Counted from the first letter of the stretch, positions 50,639 to 59,374 are shown. The stretch is DNA of 64,000 nt from Pseudomonas mandelii (GCF_024138395.1 NZ_JAMYDU010000018.1:42749-106748); one strand, 5' to 3'. A program made the numbers and translations. The notes: generated by a model not told the origin, from the sequence alone.

Positions 50639-50833
50639 ATGCCCAGAGTCACTCTGGAAATCGATGCGCAACTGTATCGATTGCTGAAATTATCAGCCGA
50701 GACCAATCATTTGAGTCTCGAAGAGGAGTGCTGCCGACGTCTGGAGGGCGGGGAGCGACGTTCGCGCTACTTGCAGGCGCTGTTGGCAGAACTGCGCGCC
50801 GAGGATGAACAGCGGCGCGCCAATTCCCGATAG
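50639..50833 (+). CDS. Small conserved hypothetical protein (ribbon-helix-helix-like)
   Basis: The 64-residue protein starts MPRVTLEIDAQLYRLLKLSAE eleven bases after GGGAGGCGG. The alternating VTLEIDAQL strand followed by two charged helices is reminiscent of a ribbon-helix-helix DNA-binding fold, but the match is only in outline. No toxin partner is adjacent. It converges with the PA3611-like gene, the stops being one base apart. Confidence 0.6.
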   Translation: MPRVTLEIDAQLYRLLKLSAETNHLSLEEECCRRLEGGERRSRYLQALLAELRAEDEQRRANSR

Positions 50834-51259
50834 TTACTTCTTCTTGGCCGGTGTGGCTTTCGGGCAATCCGATTCCTGGAAGCTTGCGGAGCCGACCGGG
50901 CGGTTGGTTTTCACTTCGGTAAAGTCGTAACGCATGATCGCGCCCTTTGCCATCAGCTTGCGGAACCCCTCGTTTCTGCAGACGGAGGCACCAAGCTGGA
51001 AGTACACGGCTTTCGGATCGGCGCGCATCTTGTCGGCGTGGCTGCTCTGAACACTCAGATGATTGATCAGCTGATTGCCTTCGACGGTGTAACCCTGATC
51101 CTGAATGTCTTCATTGATCGCCCGTGGAGTGCCGACACTGCTTTGTACGGCGACGTTTCGCAGCTCTCTGTTCAGATTCTGCTCACTCAAGGACGCAGCC
51201 TGAGCGTTGAAGGACGACGCCAGCAGAATGGCAGCGGTGGGAACGATAAGGCGCAGCAT
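50834..51259 (-). CDS. PA3611-like secreted protein (QSregVF family)
   Basis: This matches the quorum-sensing-regulated virulence-factor family named after P. aeruginosa PA3611, of unknown biochemical function. The 141-residue protein has a signal peptide (MLRLIVPTAAILLASSFNAQA) with cleavage expected near residue 21. It then has SLSEQNLNRELRNVAVQS and two cysteines (ASVCRNEGF; ESDCPKA) that may form a disulfide in the periplasm. The start is preceded by AGGAGAG. A longer frame upstream is not supported. Confidence 0.8.
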   Translation of the reverse strand: MLRLIVPTAAILLASSFNAQAASLSEQNLNRELRNVAVQSSVGTPRAINEDIQDQGYTVEGNQLINHLSVQSSHADKMRADPKAVYFQLGASVCRNEGFRKLMAKGAIMRYDFTEVKTNRPVGSASFQESDCPKATPAKKK

Positions 51260-51448
51260 GAAACTCTCCTGGTTCAGTGACTGGTGGTTCGACCCGTCAC
51301 GTGACTGTGCGTTCAGTGGCGGCGAATTATAGGGGAGCGCGCCTGGACGGTACAGGCTTGCGCCGGCCGCTCTGGTAAACTGCTGGCCTTTATTGCCTTG
51401 CCGAGTACCGTTTGTGTCGAGTTTTCCTGTCTGCGGGTGCTGCCCACG

Positions 51449-52192
51449 ATGAACCACGCCCCCAACGCCGTAGCCCGCTTGCGCGATCAGCGAGAGGAAG
51501 AGGGCATCAAGCCGATTCAGGCCCGTGGCTGGCGAGCAACCCGTTGCCGTGCCTGCCGCGTGATCGAGAGCCACTGCTTATGCGCCTGGCGTCCGCAGGT
51601 CGACACCCGTAGCGGCGTGTGCCTGATCATGACCAACAAAGAAGTGTTCAAGCCGAGCAATACCGGTTGGCTGATTGCCGATGTGGTGCGCGACAACCAT
51701 GCATTCATCTGGTCGCGTACCGAAATCGATGAACAACTGCTGGCGCTGTTGGCCGACCCGCAATGGCAGCCATATCTGGTGTTTCCTGGCGAATACGTCG
51801 AGCCCGAGCGAGTGACCCACAGCGTCGAGGTCAATAGCACCAAGCGGCCGCTGTTCATTCTGCTGGACGCCACTTGGACCGAAGCCCGGAAGATTTTCCG
51901 TAAAAGCCCCTATTTTGATGGGTTCCCGATTCTGAGCCTGCTTCCTGAGAAGCTTTCACGGTACCGGTTACGCAGGTCCACCCGCAGCGAGCACCTGTGC
52001 ACGGCCGAAGTGGCGGCGTTGTGCCTCGATCTGGCTGGCGATACAGACGCTGCATCGGCACTGGACGCTTATTTTGATGTGTTCAGCCAGCATTACCTGG
52101 ACGCTAAACATCAGTTGGATATGAATGTTGCAACACCGGCCCACGCCGAGCTGATGCCCTTTGTGCAGCAAGTGGCGCCCGTCATCTGCTGA
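51449..52192 (+). CDS. DTW-domain protein, tRNA-uridine aminocarboxypropyltransferase
   Basis: DTW-domain enzymes (TapT/TuaA family) add an aminocarboxypropyl group from SAM to a tRNA uridine. The 247-residue protein has an N-terminal zinc-type cysteine cluster (RCRACRVIESHCLC) and the domain's name motif in LLDATWTEARKI, plus RYRLRRSTRSEHLCTAE. I start at MNHAPNAVARLRDQREE; the frame is open 17 codons further upstream, so the start is not certain. Confidence 0.85.
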   Translation: MNHAPNAVARLRDQREEEGIKPIQARGWRATRCRACRVIESHCLCAWRPQVDTRSGVCLIMTNKEVFKPSNTGWLIADVVRDNHAFIWSRTEIDEQLLALLADPQWQPYLVFPGEYVEPERVTHSVEVNSTKRPLFILLDATWTEARKIFRKSPYFDGFPILSLLPEKLSRYRLRRSTRSEHLCTAEVAALCLDLAGDTDAASALDAYFDVFSQHYLDAKHQLDMNVATPAHAELMPFVQQVAPVIC

Positions 52193-52430
52193 GCATCGCC
52201 CATACTGCAAAGAACCAGGCTCGCTGGCCGGGCCATGCAACTTGACCACCCCGGTTTCGCTGGGCATGCTTGGCGCCGATTAGGGCGCGGCCAAAGTTTG
52301 AAACGCTGCTTTTTTTACGTAATTGGCGTTGAACGTGCCCTGTTGGTGCCGCTGCGTGGCTGCACCTCGAGTTGTTTTGGCGAGGCCTGAATGCATCGGG
52401 CGTCCCATGAAAAACAGGATCATTAGAATA

Positions 52431-53081
52431 ATGGCCACATACGAAATCCTGATTGCCGATGATCACCCTCTTTTTCGAAGCGCCCTGCATCAAGCGTTGA
52501 CCCTGGGTCTAGGCCCAGATGTCCGTCTGGTGGAAGTGGCGAGCATTGCCGAGCTGGAAACCCGTCTGGACGAAAAGGCCGACTGGGATTTGGTATTGCT
52601 GGACCTGAACATGCCGGGGGCGTACGGTTTTTCCGGGTTGGTGCTGTTGCGTGGGCAGTACCCGCAGATTCCAGTGGTGATGGTGTCGGCTCAGGAAGAA
52701 GCGTCAATCATGGTGAAATCCCGTGAATTCGGCGCCAGTGGCTTCATTCCCAAGTCCAGTGATTTGAGCGTGATTCAGAAAGCTGTTCGCGCGGTGCTGG
52801 ATGGCGACGTTTTCTGGCCGCCCCAAGCCTTCGAAGCGGTCAGCGTTTCCACCGAAGCCAAGGCCGCCAGCGAAGGCCTTGCCAGCCTGACACCCCAGCA
52901 GTTCCGGGTGTTGACCATGGTCTGTGAAGGTTTGCTGAACAAGCAGATTGCCTACGAGTTGAGTGTTTCCGAAGCGACGATCAAGGCCCACGTCACGGCA
53001 ATTTTCCGTAAGCTGAATGTGCGGACCCGGACTCAGGCAGCGCTGCTCTTGCAACAACTTGAGTCAATTTCGAGCAACTAA
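52431..53081 (+). CDS. erdR: LuxR-type response regulator ErdR
   Basis: ErdR regulates ethanol and acetate metabolism in P. aeruginosa. The 216-residue protein has a receiver domain (ILIADDHPLFRSAL; phosphorylated Asp in LVLLDLNMPG; Lys in IPKSSDL) and a C-terminal LuxR helix-turn-helix (LTPQQFRVLTMVCEGLLNKQ, ATIKAHVTAIFRKL). Adjacency to dgkA repeats the PA3604-PA3603 order and supports the name. The start is MATYEILIADD; upstream frame extension is not needed. Confidence 0.9.
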   Translation: MATYEILIADDHPLFRSALHQALTLGLGPDVRLVEVASIAELETRLDEKADWDLVLLDLNMPGAYGFSGLVLLRGQYPQIPVVMVSAQEEASIMVKSREFGASGFIPKSSDLSVIQKAVRAVLDGDVFWPPQAFEAVSVSTEAKAASEGLASLTPQQFRVLTMVCEGLLNKQIAYELSVSEATIKAHVTAIFRKLNVRTRTQAALLLQQLESISSN

Positions 53082-53156
53082 GGAGCAAGGTGTTCACGCT
53101 TTTTTGACTTTGCTTCATCTAGCTTTCCCACTCCTTTTTGGTCAGTTGCCTACTTT

Positions 53157-53519
53157 ATGTCACCTTTCAAAGGCCAGACCGGCCTCAAACGTATCCTCAA
53201 CGCCTCCGGCTACTCCCTGGATGGCTTGCGTGCAGCCTTCACCGGTGAAGCGGCCTTTCGGCAACTGGTGCTGCTTAATGCGATCCTGATTCCGCTGTCA
53301 TTCTTCCTCAACGTCAGCCGTGTCGAGCAGGCACTTTTGATTGCGGTTTGCCTGTTGGCATTGATCGTCGAGTTGCTCAATTCGGCGGTGGAAGCGGCCA
53401 TCGACCGCATTTCCCTTGAGTTGCATCCGCTGTCCAAGAACGCCAAGGACATGGGCAGCGCCGCTCAATTGGTGGCATTGAGCATGATCGCTCTGGTCTG
53501 GGCGCTGATCCTGTTTTAA
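53157..53519 (+). CDS. dgkA: Diacylglycerol kinase
   Basis: DgkA is an inner-membrane enzyme that phosphorylates diacylglycerol from osmoregulated-glucan and LPS-modification turnover. The 120-residue protein has three membrane helices, the family start KGQTGLKRILNASGYSLDGL, the catalytic ELLNSAVEAAIDRIS, and KNAKDMGSAAQ. Length equals the family. It ends overlapping the finR stop region (convergent genes). Confidence 0.95.
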   Translation: MSPFKGQTGLKRILNASGYSLDGLRAAFTGEAAFRQLVLLNAILIPLSFFLNVSRVEQALLIAVCLLALIVELLNSAVEAAIDRISLELHPLSKNAKDMGSAAQLVALSMIALVWALILF

Positions 53520-54442
53520 GCGATGGTAGGCAGGACGATCTCGTCGCTGCGCTGAACCCCGGCGGTGAACGCGCGGCACAGTTCGAGGAATTCGCGCATC
53601 GCCGACGTCTGGTATTTCTGTTTGTGCCAGATGAAATAGAACTGCCGCGCCAAGTCCAGATCCGGTGTTTCCACCGGCACCAGGCTGCCGCGGCGGAACG
53701 CATCGCGCAGCGCCAGGCGAGAAATGCATCCAATCCCCAAACCTGATTCCACCGCGCGCTTGATCGCTTCGGTGTGTTCCAGCTCCAGGCGAATATTCAG
53801 CGCGCTGCGATGGTGTCGCATGGCTTGGTCGAACGTCAGCCGGGTGCCCGAGCCTTGCTCACGCAAGATCCACGCCTCATGACTCAGCTCTTCCATGGTC
53901 GCGATGCCGCGTTTGGCCAGCGGATGCTGGGGCGCACAGAACACCACCAGTTCATCTTCGACCCAGCTCTGCACTTCGATGTCCGGATGGCTGCAATCGC
54001 CTTCGATCAGACCCAGATCAATTTCATAATGCGCGACCTGCTGCACGATGTTGGCAGTGTTCTGCACGTGCAGCTTCACCTGGCTTTCCGGATGGCGCTG
54101 CATGAAGCTGCCGATCAGCAGGGTGGCGAGGTAATTGCCGATGGTCAGGGTCGCGCCGACCGCCAGAGAGCCGAAACCGGATTTGCCGTTGAGCAAGTCT
54201 TCGATCTCCTTGGCCTGGTCGAGCAGGGCCACTGCCTGCGGCAACAGCTGTTTGCCGAGGGCATTGAGGCTCAGCCGTTTGCCGGCGCGATCGAACAGCT
54301 GGCAGCTGCACTGACGCTCTAGCTCGGTGATCGAGGTGCTCGCCGCCGATTGCGAGAGGTTGAGCGTCAGCGCAGCACGGGATACGCTTTCCTGCTGGGC
54401 GACGGTGACGAATACTTGAAGTTGACGGAGAGTAAATCGCAT
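53516..54442 (-). CDS. finR: LysR-family regulator FinR
   Basis: FinR activates the divergent ferredoxin-NADP reductase gene under superoxide stress and sulfite in P. putida and P. aeruginosa. The 308-residue protein starts at MRFTLRQLQVFVTVA, with the LysR helix-turn-helix ESVSRAALTLNLSQSAASTSI; a 25-codon upstream extension is unlikely. The name rests on its divergent place next to fpr, which is conserved in this genus. Confidence 0.88.
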   Translation of the reverse strand: MRFTLRQLQVFVTVAQQESVSRAALTLNLSQSAASTSITELERQCSCQLFDRAGKRLSLNALGKQLLPQAVALLDQAKEIEDLLNGKSGFGSLAVGATLTIGNYLATLLIGSFMQRHPESQVKLHVQNTANIVQQVAHYEIDLGLIEGDCSHPDIEVQSWVEDELVVFCAPQHPLAKRGIATMEELSHEAWILREQGSGTRLTFDQAMRHHRSALNIRLELEHTEAIKRAVESGLGIGCISRLALRDAFRRGSLVPVETPDLDLARQFYFIWHKQKYQTSAMREFLELCRAFTAGVQRSDEIVLPTIA

Positions 54443-54563
54443 ATCGATATAACCGATAACCCTTATCTTAATAATCCATTTAACAGATATTGTCGCTGCC
54501 ATTAGAATGCGATGCAATTGCGCACATCATCGGCGCAGGCAAATCTCCAGGAGTCCCACGTAC

Positions 54564-55343
54564 ATGAGCAACATGAACCACGAGCGTGTCCTCAGTGTTC
54601 ACCACTGGAACGACACTCTGTTCAGCTTCAAGTGCACCCGCGATCCGGGCCTGCGCTTCGAGAACGGTCAGTTCGTGATGATCGGCCTGCAACAGCCCAA
54701 CGGCCGCCCGCTTATGCGCGCTTACTCGATTGCCAGCCCTAACTGGGAAGAGCATCTCGAGTTCTTCAGCATCAAAGTGCCAGATGGCCCGCTGACTTCC
54801 CAGTTGCAGCATCTGAAGGAAGGCGACGAGATCATCATCAGCAAAAAGCCTACCGGCACGCTGGTGCTGGATGACTTGAAGCCTGGCAAACATTTGTACT
54901 TGCTCAGCACCGGTACCGGTCTGGCGCCGTTCATGAGCGTCATCCAGGACCCGGAAACCTACGAGCGTTTCGAAAAAGTGATCCTGTGCCACGGCGTGCG
55001 TTACGTCAATGAAGTCGCTTACCGCGAGTTCATCACCGAGCACTTGCCGCAGAACGAGTTCTTCGGCGAGGCGCTGCGTGACAAGTTGATCTACTACCCG
55101 ACCGTGACCCGCGAGCCGTTCGAGAACGAAGGCCGCCTGACTGACCTGATGCGCAGCGGCAAGCTGTTCAGCGACATCGGTCTGCCACCGATCAACCCGC
55201 AGGACGACCGCGCCATGCTGTGCGGTAGCCCAAGCATGCTCGACGAGACCAGCGAAGTGTTGAACAGCTTCGGCCTGAAAGTTTCGCCGCGGATGCGCGA
55301 GCCGGGTGATTACCTGATCGAGCGTGCGTTCGTCGAGAAGTAA
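54564..55343 (+). CDS. fpr: Ferredoxin-NADP(+) reductase
   Basis: The FAD enzyme transfers electrons between NADPH and ferredoxin or flavodoxin and supports iron-sulfur and haem metabolism. The 259-residue protein has the FAD motif RAYSIASPNW, the NADP region STGTGLAPFMSVIQD and the C-terminal LIERAFVEK of subclass-I bacterial reductases. The start MSNMNHERVL follows CAGGAG; the Met three codons later is an alternative. Divergent finR likely activates it. Confidence 0.94.
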   Translation: MSNMNHERVLSVHHWNDTLFSFKCTRDPGLRFENGQFVMIGLQQPNGRPLMRAYSIASPNWEEHLEFFSIKVPDGPLTSQLQHLKEGDEIIISKKPTGTLVLDDLKPGKHLYLLSTGTGLAPFMSVIQDPETYERFEKVILCHGVRYVNEVAYREFITEHLPQNEFFGEALRDKLIYYPTVTREPFENEGRLTDLMRSGKLFSDIGLPPINPQDDRAMLCGSPSMLDETSEVLNSFGLKVSPRMREPGDYLIERAFVEK

Positions 55344-55359
55344 GACGTTGTTTGGGTGA

Positions 55360-55406
55360 CGCAGAGCGTCACTGGATGCATTCCCACGCAGAGCGTGGGA
55401 ACGATC
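55360..55406. repeat. Intergenic palindromic repeat unit (GACGCAGAGCGTC class)
   Basis: GACGCAGAGCGTC followed by TTCCCACGC-AGA-GCGTGGGAA forms two small palindromes. The same units are found at 56301-56406, so this is a dispersed chromosomal element. Confidence 0.7.
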
Positions 55407-55444
55407 AGCCCCCATTGCCTGTGCAGGCAATGGGGGCTTTTTTA
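55407..55444 (+). terminator. Intrinsic terminator after fpr
   Basis: AGCCCCCATTGCC and GGCAATGGGGGCT arms with a 6-base loop and T6 close the fpr transcript. Confidence 0.9.
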
Positions 55445-55460
55445 TGCCCGACACAAACCT

Positions 55461-55555
55461 TGTAGGAGCTGTCGAGTGAAACGAGGCTGCGATCTTCCTG
55501 TTTTTTAAAGCAACATCAAAAGATCGCAGCCTCGTTTCACTCGACAGCTCCTACA
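55461..55555. repeat. Long inverted repeat with 36-base arms overlapping the trmO stop
   Basis: Arms beginning TGTAGGAGCTGTCGAGTGAA and their full complement flank a 23-base centre. The right arm covers the trmO stop codon (minus strand), so the element supplies the last bases of the gene. It belongs to the GTAGGAGC repeat class. Confidence 0.88.
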
Positions 55556-56252
55556 GGTTGGAGATGGGGATGACTTCGAGGACGCGGATCATGCCGGCTT
55601 CCGGGTAATGCCAGCGCACATCCACATCCCAGAACTGCGCGCCGTATTCCCTTTCCGGTGCAGGAGTCTGGTACGCCGGACGTGGGTCTTGTGCCAGGCA
55701 TTGCTCGATCAGCTCGACCAAGGGTTCATCAAGCCGCTGAGCGTGGCCATGAGCCTGTTGCAGCGCTGAGTCTGTCCACTGCACGGGAATCAGCGATGGC
55801 GGAGCGCTGGCGATGCTGTTGGAGGCCGTGTCGATGATGTCGGCGTAGGGCACGTAGGGTTTGATGTCGAGAATCGGCGTCCCGTCGAGTAGGTCGATGC
55901 CGGAGATCCACAGCCGATTGGCTTCGACTTTGTCCAGCTTGACCACCGATTGGCCGATACCATTGGGCCGGTGCGTCGCCCGAGTGGCGAACACGCCCAT
56001 GGATTTGTTGCCGCCCAGGCGCGGAGGGCGGACTTTCAGGCGTGGCTTTTCTTCCAGGGCCTGATGGAACAGGAACAACAGCCAGACATGGCTGACCTGC
56101 TCCAGCCCCTGCACCGCATCACCCTGATCGAACGGCGCCACCAACTCCAGCACGCCGCGAGCGGCCGCGGCCAGCTGCGGCTGGCGCGGAATGGCGAACT
56201 TCTCCTTGAAACAGGAGCGCACGAAGCCGATGGGGGAAACGCTGTAGGTCAT
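55551..56252 (-). CDS. trmO: tRNA (N6-threonylcarbamoyladenosine-37) methyltransferase TrmO
   Basis: TrmO methylates t6A37 of tRNA-Thr using SAM. The 233-residue protein has the TsaA/TrmO domain: VSPIGFVRSCFKEKFAIPRQ at the start, ATRATHRPNGIGQSVVKL, LDGTPILDIKPYVPYAD. I begin at MTYSVSPIGFV; an ATG eleven codons earlier is possible, and neither has a clear ribosome-binding site. The stop lies in a repeat element. Confidence 0.9.
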   Translation of the reverse strand: MTYSVSPIGFVRSCFKEKFAIPRQPQLAAAARGVLELVAPFDQGDAVQGLEQVSHVWLLFLFHQALEEKPRLKVRPPRLGGNKSMGVFATRATHRPNGIGQSVVKLDKVEANRLWISGIDLLDGTPILDIKPYVPYADIIDTASNSIASAPPSLIPVQWTDSALQQAHGHAQRLDEPLVELIEQCLAQDPRPAYQTPAPEREYGAQFWDVDVRWHYPEAGMIRVLEVIPISNL

Positions 56253-56300
56253 GGTTTGGGGTCGAGGCGGGGGATTAGGTGGCATGATAACCCACTCAAA

Positions 56301-56406
56301 GATCGTTCCCACGCTCCGCGTGGGAATGCCTCAATGGACGCTCTGCGTCCGCTTTGGGACGCAGAGCGTCCCGGGCTGCATTCCCACGCGGAGCGTGGGA
56401 ACGATC
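56301..56406. repeat. Symmetric intergenic repeat with central GACGC palindrome
   Basis: Outer arms GATCGTTCCCACGC / GCGTGGGAACGATC and an inner GACGCTCTGCGTC-like pair form a cruciform-like element between rhlG and trmO. It is composed of the same units as 55360-55406. Confidence 0.8.
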
Positions 56407-56418
56407 ATTGGGAGGAGA

Positions 56419-57189
56419 TCAGAGGCTGAACCCACCATCCAAAGGAATAATATTCCCTGTCATATACGCCCCAGCCGTACTCGCCAGACTGATCGCCAGC
56501 GCAGCCATCTCTTCCTCCCGCCCCCAGCGCTTCATCGGAATCAGCGCCGTATCCTCGGCCAACGCCTGCTCATCATTGCCAATATGCTGAGTCATCTTGC
56601 TCGGAAAACGTCCCGGTGCAATCACGTTGACGTTGATGTGCTGGCTCACCAGCTCCCGCGCCAGAATCCGCGACAGTTGATGTAGGGCGGCTTTACTCGG
56701 GCCGTAGGCATACGCCTGTTCGCCAAAGGAGGAAATCCCGGCCACCGAACCAATGTTGATGATCCGCGCCGGATTCGCTTCGGAACCAGCCTTGCGCAGC
56801 AGCGGCAGAAATTGCTGGATGCAGTTGAACACCGAGGTCACGTTGAGCTGCATGACCTTTTCCCAGCCCTTGACCGGGTAACTCTCCAGCGGCGCGCCCC
56901 AGGTGGTACCGGCATTGTTCACCAGAATATCCAGTTGACCGATGTGTTCACTCAGGTGCGCAGCCAATTGCTGGACGCCTTCTTCATGGGCCAGGTTGGC
57001 GGCTACCGCGTGACACACCCCGAAGGCACTCAGTTCGTTGGCGGTTTGCTGACAGGCGTCGGCATCGCGGGCACACACGTACACAGTGGCGCCAGCCTCG
57101 ACATAAGCCTTGGCGATCATTTTGCCGATACCGCGGGTGCCGCCGGTCACCAGAGCGGTGCGGCCTTGCAGGGAAAAGTAGGGATGCAT
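56419..57189 (-). CDS. rhlG: Short-chain dehydrogenase RhlG-like
   Basis: RhlG is an NADPH-dependent ketoacyl reductase first linked to rhamnolipid and PHA precursors in P. aeruginosa, though its role is disputed. The 256-residue protein starts MHPYFSLQGRTALVTGGTRG with the TGxxxGIG cofactor motif, NNAG in LVNNAGTTWGAPLESYP, and the catalytic YGPSKAAL (Tyr-x3-Lys). Similarity to RhlG through the whole length, as I remember that sequence, supports the name; no rhlAB is nearby. Confidence 0.87.
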   Translation of the reverse strand: MHPYFSLQGRTALVTGGTRGIGKMIAKAYVEAGATVYVCARDADACQQTANELSAFGVCHAVAANLAHEEGVQQLAAHLSEHIGQLDILVNNAGTTWGAPLESYPVKGWEKVMQLNVTSVFNCIQQFLPLLRKAGSEANPARIINIGSVAGISSFGEQAYAYGPSKAALHQLSRILARELVSQHINVNVIAPGRFPSKMTQHIGNDEQALAEDTALIPMKRWGREEEMAALAISLASTAGAYMTGNIIPLDGGFSL

Positions 57190-57299
57190 GGCGAATCCTG
57201 AGAGCTGAGGGTCAATACACCCTAGTCGTCAGCCGCCAGAAGCGGAGCCACTATTTTTGCGAGGAATGAAGGTCCATACAGCCTTGAACTGCCCCGCCC

Positions 57300-57369
57300 T
57301 TGTAGGAGCACAGCTTGCTGGCGAAGGCGTTTTGAAAATCGCCTTCGCGGGCAAGCCTCGCTCCTACAG
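57300..57369. repeat. Inverted repeat of the GTAGGAGC class
   Basis: TGTAGGAGC...GCGAAGGCG and CGCCTTCGC...GCTCCTACA arms are imperfect complements around a TTTTGAAAA centre. It lies in the 200-base gap between rhlG and the DUF1456 gene. Confidence 0.8.
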
Positions 57370-57391
57370 GGACCGCGGCGTTCGTGGGCGC

Positions 57392-57862
57392 TTATTGCGG
57401 GCGAACGCGCAGGGTCAGGCCCTTGAGGAAGTTGCGCAGCAACTGGTCGCCGCAGGTGCGGTAGTTGGTGTGGCCGAACTTGCGGAACAGCGCGCTCAGC
57501 TCAGGCTTGGACACCGGGAACTCGGCCGCCTTGAGAATCGCGTGCATATCGTCCTCTTTCAGCTCGAAGGCCACACGCAGCTTCTTCAGGATGATGTTGT
57601 TGGTCACCGGCGTTTCGATCGGCTGCGGCGGACGGCTTTCGTCCTTGCCACGCTTGAAGATCACCAGGCCATCGAGGAAATGCGCCATGACCTCGTCCGG
57701 GCAGCGTACGAAGCCTTCTTCGTCTTCCTCTTTTTTGTCGAGGTACGTCAGCAGGTCTTCCATGGACACGTCCATGCCGCCGAGCTTGATGATCTCGATA
57801 ACCTTCTTGTCGCTGATGTCGAGCATGTAGCGCACGCTGCGCAGTACGTCGTTATGAATCAT
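57392..57862 (-). CDS. DUF1456 family protein (YehS-like)
   Basis: The 156-residue protein consists of two DUF1456 repeats: MIHNDVLRSVRYMLDISDKK and, from about residue 88, NNIILKKLRVAFELKEDD. Each repeat is a helical bundle of about 70 residues. Its function is not known. It ends in RPQ just before a repeat element and is followed upstream (on its strand) by the pseudouridine-synthase-like gene. Confidence 0.85.
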   Translation of the reverse strand: MIHNDVLRSVRYMLDISDKKVIEIIKLGGMDVSMEDLLTYLDKKEEDEEGFVRCPDEVMAHFLDGLVIFKRGKDESRPPQPIETPVTNNIILKKLRVAFELKEDDMHAILKAAEFPVSKPELSALFRKFGHTNYRTCGDQLLRNFLKGLTLRVRPQ

Positions 57863-57937
57863 GGTGTGCAGTCCTGATATTCAGCAGTGGGCGCCGCATA
57901 AACAGCGGCGCCGAAATGTATGGCGGCGTGAAAAGTC

Positions 57938-58648
57938 TTAGAACTTCTCTTTGCCGGACAGGTAGCGCCATTGCCCCAACGGCACTTTGCCGATGGACAC
58001 GCCGCCGATGCGGATGCGGCGGATGGCGACGACCTTCAGGCCTACAGCCTGGCAAAACAGGGCGATCACGCCCGGTTGTGGATTCTTCATCGCAAAGCGC
58101 AGACGGTTTTCGTTCTGCCAGCTGGCTTTGACCGGCGGCAGTTCCTTGCCCTTGTAGGTCAGGCCGTGATTCAGGCGGTTGAGGCCGTGAGCCACCATGT
58201 CGCCTTCAACCTCGACCACATACTCTTGCTCGATCTTGGCGGAGTCTGCGGTGAGTTTGCGCAGGATCTTCCAGTCCTGGGTGAACACCAGCAGACCGCT
58301 GGCATTGGCCTGCAGATCGGTGCTGGCGGTCAGACGCAGGAAGTGGCCCTTGAGCGGGCGTTTGCCGTAGCGGTGTTCTTCGCTCAGGGTCTCGGCGCTG
58401 ATGGTTGCCATGGCCGTGTCCGCGTCCATGCCCGCAGGGACGTTGAACAGGATGGTCACCGGCTCCGGCGCAGTGGCCTTGGCTTCTGGATCGAGCTCGA
58501 CTTTTTGGTTGTCGACCTTGAACTGCGGCTCGTCGATGACTTCACCGTCCACGGTGACCCAGCCGCCCTCGATGAACAGCTCAGCCTCCCGACGGGAACA
58601 GCCGACGAGTTCGATGAGGCGTTTGGAGAGACGAATCGGGTCAGTCAT
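57938..58648 (-). CDS. S4-domain RsuA/RluF-like pseudouridine synthase with atypical active-site motif
   Basis: The 236-residue protein has an N-terminal S4 RNA-binding domain (IRLSKRLIELVGCSRREAEL) and a catalytic-fold domain with GLLVFTQDWKILRKLT, KIEQEYVVEV and LKVVAIRRIRIGGVSIG, all RsuA/RluF-like. The place of the usual RLDxxTxGL motif reads STDLQANASGL: the Asp is two residues further from Gly-Leu than normal and the Arg-Leu is missing. It may still act on rRNA or be a non-catalytic relative. I start it at MTDPIRLSKR. Confidence 0.8.
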   Translation of the reverse strand: MTDPIRLSKRLIELVGCSRREAELFIEGGWVTVDGEVIDEPQFKVDNQKVELDPEAKATAPEPVTILFNVPAGMDADTAMATISAETLSEEHRYGKRPLKGHFLRLTASTDLQANASGLLVFTQDWKILRKLTADSAKIEQEYVVEVEGDMVAHGLNRLNHGLTYKGKELPPVKASWQNENRLRFAMKNPQPGVIALFCQAVGLKVVAIRRIRIGGVSIGKVPLGQWRYLSGKEKF

Positions 58649-58732
58649 GACAGGGCCGTAACAAAAAAGGGGTGGGCATTGTACCTGCCTGGCGCCGGTT
58701 AATCCCGGCTCCATTTGCACCGTATGGCTTTT

Positions 58733-58819
58733 TGTGGGAGCTGGCTTGCCTGCGATAGCATCACCGCGGTGCAACTGACAGACCGCAGTGATGCTATCGC
58801 AGGCAAGCCAGCTCCCACA
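58733..58819. repeat. REP-type inverted repeat (TGTGGGAGCTGGC class)
   Basis: Arms of about 32 bases starting TGTGGGAGCTGGCTTGCCTG face their complement across about 22 bases. It separates the S4-domain gene from the GNAT gene. Confidence 0.85.
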
Positions 58820-58841
58820 TTGTTCTATGTGGGGTCAGCCA

Positions 58842-59315
58842 TTAACCATTACGCGTCAGTTGTTGAGACTGGCGCAAACGCATGTGCAGTAACGGATACG
58901 GCTGCCCCATGCCATCGACTTCCGAACGGCCAATCACCTCAAAGCCCTGTTTAAAGTAAAACCCCAAGGCCTGCGGGTTCTGTTCATTGACGTCCAGCTC
59001 ATCGGCGTTCAGGTGTTCCATGGCATAGCGCAGCAATAGCTTGCCCAGGCCTTTGCCTCGATGCGCCGGGTCGATGAAGAGCATTTCGATCTTGCCCGCC
59101 GCCACGCCGGCGAACCCGGTGATGCGCTGTCGCGAGTCTTTGGTGCAGATCAGCATCACCGCGTCGAGGTAGCGGGTCAGCACCAGGTTCTTCAGTAGTT
59201 CGATGTAGCTGTCGGGTAGAAAGTCATGGGTGGCGCGCACCGAGGCTTCCCACACTTGGGTGAGTTCTTCGTAGTCGCTCTGTTTCGGTGTGTGAATGAC
59301 CGAATGTTGGCGCAT
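58842..59315 (-). CDS. GNAT-family N-acetyltransferase
   Basis: The 157-residue protein starts at MRQHSVIHTPKQSDYEEL and has the acetyl-CoA-binding segment FIDPAHRGKGLGKLLLRYA (motif A, RGKGLG) and the C-terminal NPQALGFYFKQGFEVIGR (motif B). It resembles YjaB-type acetyltransferases. The substrate cannot be told from sequence. A 15-codon upstream extension is unlikely. Confidence 0.85.
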   Translation of the reverse strand: MRQHSVIHTPKQSDYEELTQVWEASVRATHDFLPDSYIELLKNLVLTRYLDAVMLICTKDSRQRITGFAGVAAGKIEMLFIDPAHRGKGLGKLLLRYAMEHLNADELDVNEQNPQALGFYFKQGFEVIGRSEVDGMGQPYPLLHMRLRQSQQLTRNG

Positions 59316-59374
59316 GCCGCTGGCCTCTCTTGCGTGGATGACGCGAGTTCTTTCTCTCACAAAACGATAGACGT

